A DNA stretch of 64,000 bases, from NCBI GenBank assembly GCA_963752585.1, contig CAVVYV010000008.1:186001-250000 (forward strand). The letters are read 5' to 3'. Numbering within the stretch: the first letter of the stretch is position 1; each line of letters begins with the position of its first letter. The stretch is from CAVVYV01 sp963752585 (GTDB taxonomy: Bacteria > Actinomycetota > Thermoleophilia > Solirubrobacterales > 70-9). The position numbers and the translations under genes were made by a program. Shown piece by piece: positions 17,619-26,207 of this stretch. Below the pieces are notes generated by a model that had not been told where the DNA came from, ran no database searches, and worked only from the letters and a program-made list of their open reading frames with translations.

Positions 17619-17670
17619 AACCCCTATTACGGACGAGGCCCCCTCTTCCTGACAGGAGATTTCCGCGCCC

Positions 17671-18165
17671 GTGCGCGATGAGGACTTCTCACGCCTGTTC
17701 GACGAGCACGCCGAGGCGCTTTTCGCCTACGTCGCCTACCGCAGCGGCGACCGGTCGATGGCCGAGGACGTCGTCTCAGGTGCCTTCGAGCGTGCCTACA
17801 AGGCGCGCCGTCGCTTCAATCGCAGCCGGGGGAGCGAGCGAGCCTGGCTCTATGCGATCGCCCGCAACCTGATGCTCGACGAGATCCGCCGCCGGGACGC
17901 CGAACGGCGGGCGGTGGAGCGGGAAAGCTCGGGCGCGCAACACACGGTCGGCGGGATCGAGGCCGTTGAGGCCCACCGTGACGTGCAGACGGCCCTTGCC
18001 GCGCTCAGCGAGGAGGAGCGGGAGGCGATCGCGCTCCGCTTCGGCGCCGACCTCACCGTCCCGGAGATCGCGAAGATGACGAAGCTGCCGCTGACAACCG
18101 TCGAGGGACGGGTCTACCGCGCCCTCGGCAAGATGCGCTCCCACCTGGAGGGCGACCGGCCCTGA
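17671..18165 (+). CDS. RNA polymerase ECF-type sigma factor
   Basis: A 164-residue sigma-70 family factor with region 2 (FDEHAEALFAYVAYRSGDRSMAEDVV, truncated here to its start, with the -10-binding RAWLYAIARNLMLDEIRRR) and region 4 (LAALSEEEREAIALRF, then the LPLTTVEGRVYRALGKMR helix-turn-helix), joined by a short linker and no region 3. The GTG at 17671 is chosen because it gives a complete region 2; an AGGAG lies 12 nt upstream. Candidate -10 elements such as TATTAC lie about 40 nt upstream, so this transcript has a leader. Its position next to the LAFTG protein and inside the glycan locus suggests envelope-stress control of these genes, which is untested. Confidence 0.9.
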   Translation: MRDEDFSRLFDEHAEALFAYVAYRSGDRSMAEDVVSGAFERAYKARRRFNRSRGSERAWLYAIARNLMLDEIRRRDAERRAVERESSGAQHTVGGIEAVEAHRDVQTALAALSEEEREAIALRFGADLTVPEIAKMTKLPLTTVEGRVYRALGKMRSHLEGDRP

Positions 18166-18189
18166 ACGGAACGCGATCACCCGTAGAGT
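18162..18189 (+). promoter_or_regulatory. Promoter of the GT4 gene at 18199
   Basis: CTGAAC (18162-18167) and TAGAGT (18184-18189) are spaced 16 bp. The -10 ends 9 nt before ATG 18199, so the mRNA is leaderless or nearly so. The -35 overlaps the sigma factor stop codon. Confidence 0.45.
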
Positions 18190-18198
18190 CTGAGAACG

Positions 18199-19326
18199 AT
18201 GGGCTCTGAGCCGCCAGGGCGCGTTGCTGTGGACGCGCCGCGGGTGACGATCGCCCACGATTTCGCCGAGACCTACGGCGGCGCGGAGCGGGTCGTCGCC
18301 GCTGCGGCGAAGATCCTCCCGGAGGCTCCGGTCTGGGCGATCGCGGGGCGGATGTCGGTCGCCGAGCGAATGGGGGTCGCCGACCGATTTCACACCATTC
18401 TCCCCGAGCGCGAGTCCTTGTTCAGGCGTTACCGTCTGCTGGCTCCGTTGTATCCGGGAGTCGTCCGCCTCCGCGCGTTGCCAGCGGCAGATGTTCTGCT
18501 TACCTCCAGCTACGCGTTCGCGAGCGCCTTCAGGACCCGCAACGACGCCCCCCACGTCTGCTACTGCCACAGCCCGTTGCGCTTCGCCTGGTCGATGACC
18601 GGCGAGTATGCGGAGCGATGGACGGGCGGGCCCCTGCGAAGAGGCGCCTTCCGCGCCTTCGCAGCGGCGATGCGCGCCCAGGACCGCCGAGCCGCGAACC
18701 GCGTCGAGCGCTATCTGGCGAACTCTCGCCACGTCGCCGAGATGATCCGGCGGTTCTACGGGCGGAAGGCGGAGGTGGTCTACCCGCCAATCGACTGTCA
18801 GCTGTTCCGGCCATCGGCCGAGGCTGGCCACGACGACTACTACCTGTTTTGCGGTCGGCTGATCGAGCCTTACAAGCGACCGGGGATTGTGGTCGAGGCG
18901 TTCCGCTCGCTGACGGAGCGGCTGGTGGTGGCTGGCGACGGTCCCGCCTATCGCGAGCTCAAGGAGGGGGCTCCGGCAAACGTCGAATTCATGGGCCATG
19001 TCGACGACCAGGACCTTGTTCCACTGATGCAGCGCTGCGCGGCGACAATCCTCCCCAGCGTCGATGACTTCGGGATGATCCCGGTCGAAGTGATGGCCTG
19101 CGGGCGGCCCGTGCTCGCGATCGAGGCTGGTGGCGCCCTGGAGACCGTTGTTCCGGGAAAGACCGGCGCGTTCTTCCAGGAGCCAACGGCGGAAGCGCTG
19201 CTCGCCGCCCTGGCGGAGTTCGACCCGGACTCCTACGATCCGGTTGCGATCCGGGCTCACGCAGAGCGCTGGGACCTACCGCGGTTCAACCAGGCGATCC
19301 TCCGGGCGATCGCCGAGGTAGCGTGA
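18199..19326 (+). CDS. GT4 family glycosyltransferase (WbaZ-like)
   Basis: A cytoplasmic GT-B glycosyltransferase of 375 residues. The acceptor-domain motif is YGGAERVVAAAA near the N-terminus. CHSPLRFAWSM and ANSRHVAEMIRRFYGRKAEVVYPP follow mid-protein, and the nucleotide-sugar domain carries FCGRLIEPYKRP, VVAGDGPAYREL and ILPSVDDFGMIPVEVMACGRPV (EX7E region). The closest family memory is WbaZ-type mannosyl/rhamnosyltransferases of O-antigen loci. Donor probably GDP-mannose or another NDP-sugar; not determined by sequence. Confidence 0.85.
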   Translation: MGSEPPGRVAVDAPRVTIAHDFAETYGGAERVVAAAAKILPEAPVWAIAGRMSVAERMGVADRFHTILPERESLFRRYRLLAPLYPGVVRLRALPAADVLLTSSYAFASAFRTRNDAPHVCYCHSPLRFAWSMTGEYAERWTGGPLRRGAFRAFAAAMRAQDRRAANRVERYLANSRHVAEMIRRFYGRKAEVVYPPIDCQLFRPSAEAGHDDYYLFCGRLIEPYKRPGIVVEAFRSLTERLVVAGDGPAYRELKEGAPANVEFMGHVDDQDLVPLMQRCAATILPSVDDFGMIPVEVMACGRPVLAIEAGGALETVVPGKTGAFFQEPTAEALLAALAEFDPDSYDPVAIRAHAERWDLPRFNQAILRAIAEVA

Positions 19327-19394
19327 GCGACGCAACCGTGGGCTGAGCGGGAGGGCGCTCACGTTTTCCCGCTGATCATCCGATCAATCAGACA

Positions 19395-19406
19395 ATGATC
19401 GATCAT
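19395..19406. promoter_or_regulatory. Palindrome in the 172-bp gap before the Wzz-kinase gene
   Basis: ATGATCGATCAT is a perfect 12-bp palindrome. It sits in a cluster of GATC/TGATCA repeats (19373-19406) within the AT-richer gap 19327-19498. A weak 7-bp hairpin (AGCGGGA 19346-19352 with TCCCGCT 19367-19373) precedes it, and a TAGCCT -10-like hexamer (19477-19482) lies 16 nt before ATG 19499. It could be an operator for the biosynthetic genes. Nothing else is seen in the gap. Confidence 0.35.
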
Positions 19407-19498
19407 CTGTCCCCTGTACCGTTACACGAGCCAATCTGGCGGCGCGAAATGACGACTGCGATCCCGGAGCCCTTGCTAGCCTGCCTCGCGCCGGGGAG

Positions 19499-21043
19499 AT
19501 GGATCGGACGAGTGAGGTTCCTGTGAATAACAAGGCGCGCGAAGCTACCGGCTTCCGCGAAATAATCGTGATGTTTCAGCGTCGGGCGTGGGTGGTCGGC
19601 GTCTGCGTGGCCCTGGTCGCGCTGCTGGCCCTCGTCTTCTCCCTTCTTCAAAGCAAGAAATACACGGCAACCGCCTCTCTCCTGATCGCCCAGGAGAGGG
19701 TCGCGACCTCCCTCGCTGGAAGCGAGACCGCCGTCCCGGTCGGCGACCCCCAGCGGGAGCTCGACACCAACCTCAAGCTTCTCCAGCTCGACGTCGTCGC
19801 GGAGCGCGCGGCGACAAAGCTGGGCGAGGGGGCCTCGGCCGGTGAGATCCACAGCCAGATCGAGATCGAATCGGAGGAGGGTTCGGACGTGATCTCGATA
19901 AAGGCGACCACCGGGGACGCCGAGGAGTCGGCCGACGTCGCGAACGCCTTCGGCGAAGAGTTCGTCGCCTTCCGCGCGGAGGCGGACCGGGAGAAGGTGC
20001 AGCAGGCGCAGGCTCGGGTCGAGTCGTTGCTCGCCGACCCCGCGACCTCCCCGGCACGCCGGGTGAGCCTGGAGAGCCGCCTGGACGAACTCCAAACCCT
20101 TGCCGACCTGCAGACGGGAGGGGTCTCGCTGGTCGAGCCGGCTCAGGTGCCGGGCGGACCGTCCTCACCCAGGCCGATGCGAAACGCCGCGATCGGCGTT
20201 TTTGCCGGCCTCCTTCTTGGCCTCGGGCTCGTCCTGCTGCTCGAGCAAACCGACCGGCGGATTCGCCGGCCGGAGGAGCTCAAGGACCTGTTCGATCTCC
20301 CCTTGATCGGAACGATTCCCGAGTCGAGATTGATGCGCAACGGTGGGCCTGGCAAATCGACCGACCGCCGATCGGCGGAGGCCTTTCGAATGCTGCGGGC
20401 GAATCTTCGCTACTTCGACCTCGGTCACGACTTCAAATCGGTCCTCGTCACCTCCGCCGGGCCGGCGGAGGGGAAGACGACCGTTGCACTTGGGCTCGCC
20501 GCCGCCGCCGCCGAGACCGGCTCACGGGTCTTGCTGATAGAGGCCGACCTTCATCGTCCCTCGCTTGGCCCCATGCTGGGCCTGAAGAAGGGAAATGGCC
20601 TTTCGACCATTCTCAGCAGCCGACAGCCCGAGCCCACCAAGGTGAAGCAGCGTGTGGCGATCGAGGGGGTCTCAAAGGACGCCGCCCCAATCACGATCGA
20701 CGTCATCCTCGCGGGTCCCAGCCCACCGAATCCAGCCGGGCTGATGGAGTCGAGGGCGATGACAAAGCTTCTGGAGGCTGCGGAAGCGCACTACGACCTG
20801 GTGGTGATCGACACCCCCCCGGTCGGCGTGATCTCCGATCCGATTCCGCTCTTCGACCAGGTAAGCGGCGTCGTCCTCGTCAGCCGGATGAAGGAGACGA
20901 CCCGAGACACGATCGCCCGCTTCAAATCCCACCTCGACGCCATTCACGCGCCGATCCTCGGTGTGATCGCGAACGACGTCGAGCGCGGAACCGGTTATTC
21001 CAGCTACGACTACTACGCGGAGCCTGAGCCGAAGAGCTCGTGA
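19499..21043 (+). CDS. Wzz-type chain-length regulator fused to bacterial tyrosine kinase
   Basis: 514 residues. An N-terminal transmembrane helix (about 30-52), an extracytoplasmic Wzz domain with a coiled-coil-like Ala/Glu region (about 60-215), and a second helix after the Pro-rich PGGPSSPRP motif (about 225-243) are followed by a cytoplasmic BY-kinase. The kinase has Walker A SAGPAEGKTTVALGLA at about 318, Walker A' VLLIEADLHRPSLG and Walker B YDLVVIDTPPVG at about 432. The C-terminal tyrosine cluster (GYSSYDYYAEP) is the expected autophosphorylation site. It controls polymer length and export with Wzx/Wzy. ATG 19499 or the in-frame GTG about 23 bp later could be the start. Its stop overlaps the next GTG. 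Confidence 0.9.
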   Translation: MDRTSEVPVNNKAREATGFREIIVMFQRRAWVVGVCVALVALLALVFSLLQSKKYTATASLLIAQERVATSLAGSETAVPVGDPQRELDTNLKLLQLDVVAERAATKLGEGASAGEIHSQIEIESEEGSDVISIKATTGDAEESADVANAFGEEFVAFRAEADREKVQQAQARVESLLADPATSPARRVSLESRLDELQTLADLQTGGVSLVEPAQVPGGPSSPRPMRNAAIGVFAGLLLGLGLVLLLEQTDRRIRRPEELKDLFDLPLIGTIPESRLMRNGGPGKSTDRRSAEAFRMLRANLRYFDLGHDFKSVLVTSAGPAEGKTTVALGLAAAAAETGSRVLLIEADLHRPSLGPMLGLKKGNGLSTILSSRQPEPTKVKQRVAIEGVSKDAAPITIDVILAGPSPPNPAGLMESRAMTKLLEAAEAHYDLVVIDTPPVGVISDPIPLFDQVSGVVLVSRMKETTRDTIARFKSHLDAIHAPILGVIANDVERGTGYSSYDYYAEPEPKSS

Positions 21044-22521
21044 GTCTGGCCGGGGCGTCTACGAGTGTCCGCAAGGGCTTGCCGAGCCTCGCGGGGACAA
21101 GGTTGCCGCTCGGCTTGCCGCTCGGGCTGGTTCCGATTGCGGCCCTGCTCGGCTGGGTGCTCGCCAGCCGGCCCGACCTCTACCGTCCGCTCTTCGCGCT
21201 CGGCACGGTGGCGGTTTTTGGCCTGCTCGCCCTGCGCTGGCCGAAGGCCGCGATCCTGGGGGTGCTGCTGTTCCTCCCGCTGCTCGGGCTCTTCCGCCGG
21301 CTGCTGATCGAGAGCTCCGGCTGGCCGGTGTTCGATCCGCTGCTCCTGATCGGACCGGCGCTCGCGGTGGTCCTGTTCGTCCGGGCCTACGTGCTCGACT
21401 CCCGCTCACTCGCCCCGGACCTGCTGAGCAAGCTCGTGCTCGCCTTCCTTGCCCTGATCCTCCTCGGGATCGTCAACCCCTTCGGTGCGGGGTTACAGGC
21501 CGGCCTGATCGCCGCGGTGCTGGTCGGTGTCCCGCTTCTTTGGTTCTTCGTCGGCCGGGCGCTTCCCGACCGCCCGACGATCCTGCGACTGCAGTGGGGT
21601 ACCGCGTTTCTCGCCGCCGCGATTGCGATCTACGGCCTCTGGCAGACCGAGGTCGGGTTCCCGAGCTGGGACCTGGCGTGGGTCGAAGTCGGCGGCTATT
21701 CGTCCCTGAGCGTCGGGGGGACGCTGCGGGGATGGGGCACGATGGCGAGCGCCTCGGAGTACGCCGGCTATCTCGGAGCGGGGATCGTGTTCGCGGTCGC
21801 CGCGCTGGTTGATCGGCGTGCCTGGCCTCTCGTAGTCGTCCCCCTCGTCGGCGCCGCCCTCGTTTTCAGCTCGGTCCGCGGAGTTCTGATCCTGACGCTC
21901 CTCGCGATCGCCGTGATGATGGGGTTGCGATCGCCCCGCCCGCGGGTCGCCCTGCCGCTGATCGCCGTCGGAGGGGTCGCGGTCTACCTTGCCGCCGCCC
22001 CGGTTCTGGCCAGCGTTTCCTCCTCGAGCAGCAGCGACCTGGTCACTCATCAGCTGGAAGGCATCGCGCGCCCGTTCGACGAGGACAGTTCGACCGTGGA
22101 CGTTCATCTGGAACTCGTTGGGAAGGGGTTCACCGAGGGGCTCAGCCATCCACTTGGCCAGGGGGTCGCCCCCGGCCAGGTATCGGGCGACGCCGGCGCC
22201 GCTACCTCGGGCGAAGTGAGCTTCAAGGGCGCTGGGTCCGAATTCGACTTCACCGACGCGTTCATCAGGTTCGGTTTCGCTGGAGGCGTCATATTCCTGA
22301 GCTTGACGACGATCGCTCTCGCGACCGCCGGTCGTCACTACCGGCAGACGCGGGACCCCCTCCTCCTTGGCGCGATTGGGCTCGCTGTGATGACGCTCGG
22401 CTACTGGCTCAACGGAGGCAACTATGCGCTCACCCCCCTTCTCTGGTTCACCCTGGGGTGGGCGACGCGGCCTCCCGAGAGCGCCCGATCGCCACGCGAG
22501 GCGGCTCGGACAAGTCCCTGA
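21040..22521 (+). CDS. O-antigen ligase/polymerase (Wzy-like)
   Basis: A 493-residue polytopic membrane protein with about 11-12 helices. A large extracytoplasmic loop at about 330-410 (SSSSSSDLVTHQLEGIARPF and the LSHPLGQGVAPGQVSG stretch) is typical of the PF04932 polymerase/ligase family. The loop segment LRGWGTMASASEYAGYLG also fits the family. GTG 21040 overlaps the kinase stop (GTGA), so it is translationally coupled to the Wzz-kinase. This is the better candidate for the locus polymerase, since it sits between Wzz and Wzx. Confidence 0.85.
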   Translation: MSLAGASTSVRKGLPSLAGTRLPLGLPLGLVPIAALLGWVLASRPDLYRPLFALGTVAVFGLLALRWPKAAILGVLLFLPLLGLFRRLLIESSGWPVFDPLLLIGPALAVVLFVRAYVLDSRSLAPDLLSKLVLAFLALILLGIVNPFGAGLQAGLIAAVLVGVPLLWFFVGRALPDRPTILRLQWGTAFLAAAIAIYGLWQTEVGFPSWDLAWVEVGGYSSLSVGGTLRGWGTMASASEYAGYLGAGIVFAVAALVDRRAWPLVVVPLVGAALVFSSVRGVLILTLLAIAVMMGLRSPRPRVALPLIAVGGVAVYLAAAPVLASVSSSSSSDLVTHQLEGIARPFDEDSSTVDVHLELVGKGFTEGLSHPLGQGVAPGQVSGDAGAATSGEVSFKGAGSEFDFTDAFIRFGFAGGVIFLSLTTIALATAGRHYRQTRDPLLLGAIGLAVMTLGYWLNGGNYALTPLLWFTLGWATRPPESARSPREAARTSP

Positions 22522-22554
22522 GGTGATCCCGCCCCGGGAGACTTCCGGTCCCGG

Positions 22555-23955
22555 ATGAGCGGGGCCCCGACCGAAGCCGATCCGGCCCAGGGGGCTGACG
22601 CCGGGCTGTCCGCGGAGGGCACCGAGCGGTGGCGGTTCTCGCGGGCGAGCGTCAATCTCACCGTCGCGGGCGCTGCCTTCACCGCGTTCGGATTCGTCAC
22701 CGGCCCCCTGCTCGCCCGGGCCCTCGAACCCGCCGGGCGCGGCGACCTCGCGGCGATCCTGGTCCCGCTTTTCTTCGCCCACTCGATAGGCCAACTCAGC
22801 CTGGACATCTTCGCCACCCGCGAGGCCGCGCGCGGCAGGCCCGTGGGGACCCTCGCGCTGTCGTTGGGAGCGGTGTTGGTCGGGGTCGGCGTGCTCCTGT
22901 TCCTGATCGCGATCCCGCTTTCCTCGCTTCTCGCCGATGGTCGCTCAACGGTTCAGACCTTCATCCTGATCGCCTTCGCCACCCTTCCGATCGCCCTACC
23001 CACAGTGCTACTGGTCGGGATCGGCATCGGAATCGAGCGGTGGGGTCCGGTGATCGCCGCCCAGGTCGTTCCCCCAGGGGCGTACCTGCTCGGCATCATC
23101 GCCCTCTTCGTCACCGACTCGCTCACGGTCGCCTCGGCGGCGACCACCTTCATCGCCACCACCCTGCTCGGGCCCCTGATCATCGCTCCGGTCCTCCGCG
23201 GCCGGCGGCTCCGCTTCGACCCAGCGGTGATCAAGAAGGGACTCCGATTTGGTGCCAAGGCGACCGCGGGGAGCACCGCTGAGCTCGCCAACGCCCGGCT
23301 CGATCAGCTCCTGATGATCACCCTGGTCAGCTCGGATCAGCTTGGCCTTTACGCGGTCGCCGTCAACGTCAGCAGCCTGGGATACATCCTCAGCGGCGGG
23401 ATTTCGCCGCCCCTGATGGCGCGGATCTCCGCCGGCGAGATCGGGCTCGCCCCCCGGGCTCTACGGACCGTCCTCTCAGTGCTCGCCGTGCTGAGCGTGT
23501 TGCTCGCTCTCGCGATCCCCCTCCTCCTCACAGTGCTTTTCGGTGACAGCTTCGCCGATGCGGCCCCGCCGGCGTGGGTGCTGCTGGCCGCCGGGTTGCC
23601 TCTGACCGGGGCCCAGATCCTCACCGCGACCCTGAACGCGGTCGGTCGCCCCGGCCTGCCCTCGATCGGACAGGGGGCGGCGCTCGTAATCACCGCCGTC
23701 GGCCTGCTTCTGGTACTGCCGTCAATGGGGATCATCGGAGCTGCGCTGGTCAGCTTTGTCGCCTATTCGGTCAACTTCCTGATCCTGCTGGTGGCGACGG
23801 CCAGGATCTGCGAGTTGAGCGTCTCCGAGTTGCTGATCCCAACCGGGGCCGACCTGATCTGGCTACGGGATTTCGTCCGGTCGAGGATTCCGACCCGCGG
23901 TCGTGGCGCAGCCGACTCAGGATCGAGCGACTCTGCGCGGGAGGACCTGGAATGA
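22555..23955 (+). CDS. Oligosaccharide flippase (Wzx/MOP superfamily)
   Basis: 466 residues with about 14 hydrophobic helices and the MOP-superfamily N-terminus (FVTGPLLARALEPAGRGDLAA). The amphipathic C-terminal tail (SRIPTRGRGAADSGSSDSARED) is cytoplasmic and hydrophilic. It would flip undecaprenyl-linked repeat units to the outer face. It follows the Wzy gene by 33 bp on the same strand, completing a Wzz-Wzy-Wzx set. Confidence 0.87.
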   Translation: MSGAPTEADPAQGADAGLSAEGTERWRFSRASVNLTVAGAAFTAFGFVTGPLLARALEPAGRGDLAAILVPLFFAHSIGQLSLDIFATREAARGRPVGTLALSLGAVLVGVGVLLFLIAIPLSSLLADGRSTVQTFILIAFATLPIALPTVLLVGIGIGIERWGPVIAAQVVPPGAYLLGIIALFVTDSLTVASAATTFIATTLLGPLIIAPVLRGRRLRFDPAVIKKGLRFGAKATAGSTAELANARLDQLLMITLVSSDQLGLYAVAVNVSSLGYILSGGISPPLMARISAGEIGLAPRALRTVLSVLAVLSVLLALAIPLLLTVLFGDSFADAAPPAWVLLAAGLPLTGAQILTATLNAVGRPGLPSIGQGAALVITAVGLLLVLPSMGIIGAALVSFVAYSVNFLILLVATARICELSVSELLIPTGADLIWLRDFVRSRIPTRGRGAADSGSSDSAREDLE

Positions 23956-23994
23956 GAATTGCCCGGGAACGGCGCTTGTATCGTCCGCGCCGAA

Positions 23995-25071
23995 ATGGTC
24001 ACCGCGATCTGCGACCTCGAGGACCTCGGCGTATTGGACTCCGAGTGGCGTCGGCTCGCGGAGCGGCGCGGCAACGCCTTCCTCACCCCGGAATGGTCTC
24101 GCTGCTGGTTCGACCACTACGGGGATGAGCAGGCGCCCTTCGTTCCGGTTGCTCGAGGGACGAGCGGGAATCTGACTGGACTTTTTCCTCTTGCCCTCGC
24201 TCGATCGGGGTATCCGCGGGCCTGCAGGATCGCCGGAGCGGACCTTGGCGACCACTTCCATCCGTTGTCGGAGCCGGGAGATGAAATGGAAGTCGGGGCC
24301 GCGGTCGGCGAGGCGCTCGCTTCGGCCCCGCAACCCTGGAGCATCCTGCCTCTCCACCACGTGGATCCGGAGGGGGGGTGGCTCGCGGCGCTCTCGGAAG
24401 CGACCGGTCTCAGGCTTCGAACGCGCGTGCGCGTCACAGACAGGATGCCGCTGATCGACCTCGCTGCACACGGGAGCTGGGACGCGTATCTGGCGACCCG
24501 CAGCTCGAAGCTTCGCTCCCAGGTTCGGAGAGACCCGCGGCGGCTCGCCAAGGAGCACTCGGTTCGGGTGCGGCGTACCGAGAGGGCCGAGGAGGTCCGT
24601 GCGGATATGAGCACGTTCTTCGAGGTCCATGCTCAACGATTCTCGGCTGGATCTCCGCTCGCGGACGAGCGAGCACAGGCCTTTCATCTGGACTTCGCGG
24701 CGGCGGCGTTCGAGCGGGGCTGGCTGCGCCTGTGGTTCCTCTTGATCGACGACCAGCCGGTGGCGACCCTCTACGGGTGGCGGGTCGGTCACCGTTACTC
24801 GGTTTACAACCAGGGCTTCGATCCGCAGTGGGCGAAGTCCGGCCCGGGCGTGGTGCTGCTGTCGGAAGTGCTGCAGTCGGCGTTTGACGAGGGAGTGTCC
24901 GAGTTCGACTTCCTCCGCGGCGACGAGCCCTACAAGTACCGTTTCGCCGACAAGGAGCGGACCGTCAGCAACGTCACCCTGGCGCGCACCCTCCCCCATC
25001 CAGCGAGCGTTCTCCTCTCCGCCGCGTACGGTGCGCGGCGCGTCCGCGGACTCGTCCAGCGGTCGAGCTAG
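23995..25071 (+). CDS. GNAT/FemAB-like acyltransferase (Acetyltransf_6 type)
   Basis: 358 residues of the BioF2/FemAB-like GNAT family seen in exopolysaccharide and cellulose loci. Typical blocks are NAFLTPEWSRCWFDHYG, YLATRSSKLRSQVRRDPRRL and the C-terminal FDPQWAKSGPGVVLLSEVLQ with FDFLRGDEPYKYRFADKER. It probably transfers an acyl or aminoacyl group to a sugar or lipid intermediate; the acceptor is unknown. The in-frame TTG 23959 overlaps no useful signal, so ATG 23995 is preferred. It ends 4 bp from a convergent glycosyltransferase gene. Confidence 0.75.
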   Translation: MVTAICDLEDLGVLDSEWRRLAERRGNAFLTPEWSRCWFDHYGDEQAPFVPVARGTSGNLTGLFPLALARSGYPRACRIAGADLGDHFHPLSEPGDEMEVGAAVGEALASAPQPWSILPLHHVDPEGGWLAALSEATGLRLRTRVRVTDRMPLIDLAAHGSWDAYLATRSSKLRSQVRRDPRRLAKEHSVRVRRTERAEEVRADMSTFFEVHAQRFSAGSPLADERAQAFHLDFAAAAFERGWLRLWFLLIDDQPVATLYGWRVGHRYSVYNQGFDPQWAKSGPGVVLLSEVLQSAFDEGVSEFDFLRGDEPYKYRFADKERTVSNVTLARTLPHPASVLLSAAYGARRVRGLVQRSS

Positions 25072-25075
25072 GCGC

Positions 25076-26161
25076 TCAGCGCCTCGCCAGCTCCCGGTAG
25101 AGATCCAGGTACTCATCCATCGGGCGCATCTCGGCGAGCAGTTCCTGCCGAGTGGCGGCGGCGAGCCACTGGTAGGTGCTCTCGTCCATCGCCGCGGCGA
25201 GCTCGAGCAGCCGAGCGAGCTGCGCCGAGTCCCCAGGCTCGCAGCTCAATGACAGGGTTCCGGCGGCTTCGAGCAGACCGCCGTCGCGGGTGACGATGCA
25301 CGGAACGCCCACGTGCCGGGCTTCGATCGCGATCAGGCCGAAGGTCTCCTTCGTGTCGGACGGGATCACCATCCACTTGGCGTTGCGGATCGCGGCGTCC
25401 CGAGCCTCGCCGCCCAAGAATCCGGGCATCTCGACGGTGTCGATCCCGCGCCGAGCGATCTCCTGCTCAATCTCGGGGCGAAGCGGCCCGTCACCGACCA
25501 ACACCAATGGCCACTGCTCCCGATCGACCTCCGCTCGGTCATAGGCATCGACGAGGATCTCGACCCCCTTGTTCTGTACCCAGCGCCCGACGAACACGAA
25601 GCCCCTGCGGCTGCTCGGCTCGTCAACGCCTGACGGCAGGTCGGAGAGCACTGGCATCTTCGTGCTCGTCCGACGGCGACGCCGCTCCCAGGTGTCCCAA
25701 CCGAAGTCGGAGCTGTAGAGGAGGCGATCGGGGAGTCGGCTGGCTATCCACTCTCGAAGTCGCGGCGCCTTTTCGCGGCTGACGTGCATCGAAATCACGT
25801 GGGGCTTGCGGAGCACGGCCGCAATCGCCGCGGTATCGATGCTGGGGTTCTGGCTATGGATCACATCGGCGCTGCTGATCGTGCGGGCGAGGGAGCGAGA
25901 GGCGCGCTCGACGAAGGTCACCGGAAACGACTCCCCCTCGAGCGCCTCGACCAGGTTCTGCCGGAGCTCGAACGTCGGCACGCGCTTGAAGCAGACCGCC
26001 ACGTCCAGGTCGGGAGAGGAATCGATCGTGCGCGCGAGCCGGAGAAGAAACCTCTCGATGCCTCCGACGTCGCCATAGGACGAAGCAACGAGGAGCACCT
26101 TTGTCCGCGGGGCGTGCGCCAGGCGACCGACATTATCCGCGGGGGCGGCCGCAATCCTCAC
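25076..26161 (-). CDS. GT4 family glycosyltransferase
   Basis: 361 residues, GT-B fold. Motifs are SSYGDVGGIERFLLRLA at the N-terminus, ADVIHSQNPSIDTAAIAA, FVFVGRWVQNKGVEILV, LVGDGPLRPEIEQEIARR and DTKETFGLIAIEARHVGVPCIV near the C-terminus (EX7E-type). It is the only gene in this part of the locus on the minus strand and stands alone, divergent from the GH-A hydrolase gene. GTG 26161 is chosen because TAACCT lies 9 nt upstream. Confidence 0.87.
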   Translation of the reverse strand: MRIAAAPADNVGRLAHAPRTKVLLVASSYGDVGGIERFLLRLARTIDSSPDLDVAVCFKRVPTFELRQNLVEALEGESFPVTFVERASRSLARTISSADVIHSQNPSIDTAAIAAVLRKPHVISMHVSREKAPRLREWIASRLPDRLLYSSDFGWDTWERRRRRTSTKMPVLSDLPSGVDEPSSRRGFVFVGRWVQNKGVEILVDAYDRAEVDREQWPLVLVGDGPLRPEIEQEIARRGIDTVEMPGFLGGEARDAAIRNAKWMVIPSDTKETFGLIAIEARHVGVPCIVTRDGGLLEAAGTLSLSCEPGDSAQLARLLELAAAMDESTYQWLAAATRQELLAEMRPMDEYLDLYRELARR

Positions 26162-26170
26162 CGGCGGCCG

Positions 26171-26176
26171 AGGTTA
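26171..26176 (-). promoter_or_regulatory. -10 element (near-leaderless) of the minus-strand GT4 gene
   Basis: Minus-strand TAACCT ends 9 nt before GTG 26161. It lies back to back with the plus-strand TACGGT element at 26186-26191, making a compact divergent promoter pair. Confidence 0.4.
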
Positions 26177-26178
26177 CC

Positions 26179-26207
26179 CATCCACTACGGTTAGGCCGGA
26201 TGGGCGA
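26179..26207 (+). promoter_or_regulatory. Duplicated promoter/start element, copy 1
   Basis: CATCCACTACGGTTAGGCC followed by GGATGGGCGA covers the -10 (TACGGT, 26186-26191) and the ATG (26200) of the GH-A gene. A near-identical copy covers the start of the next gene at 28365-28392, with one substitution and one base length difference. Confidence 0.6.
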
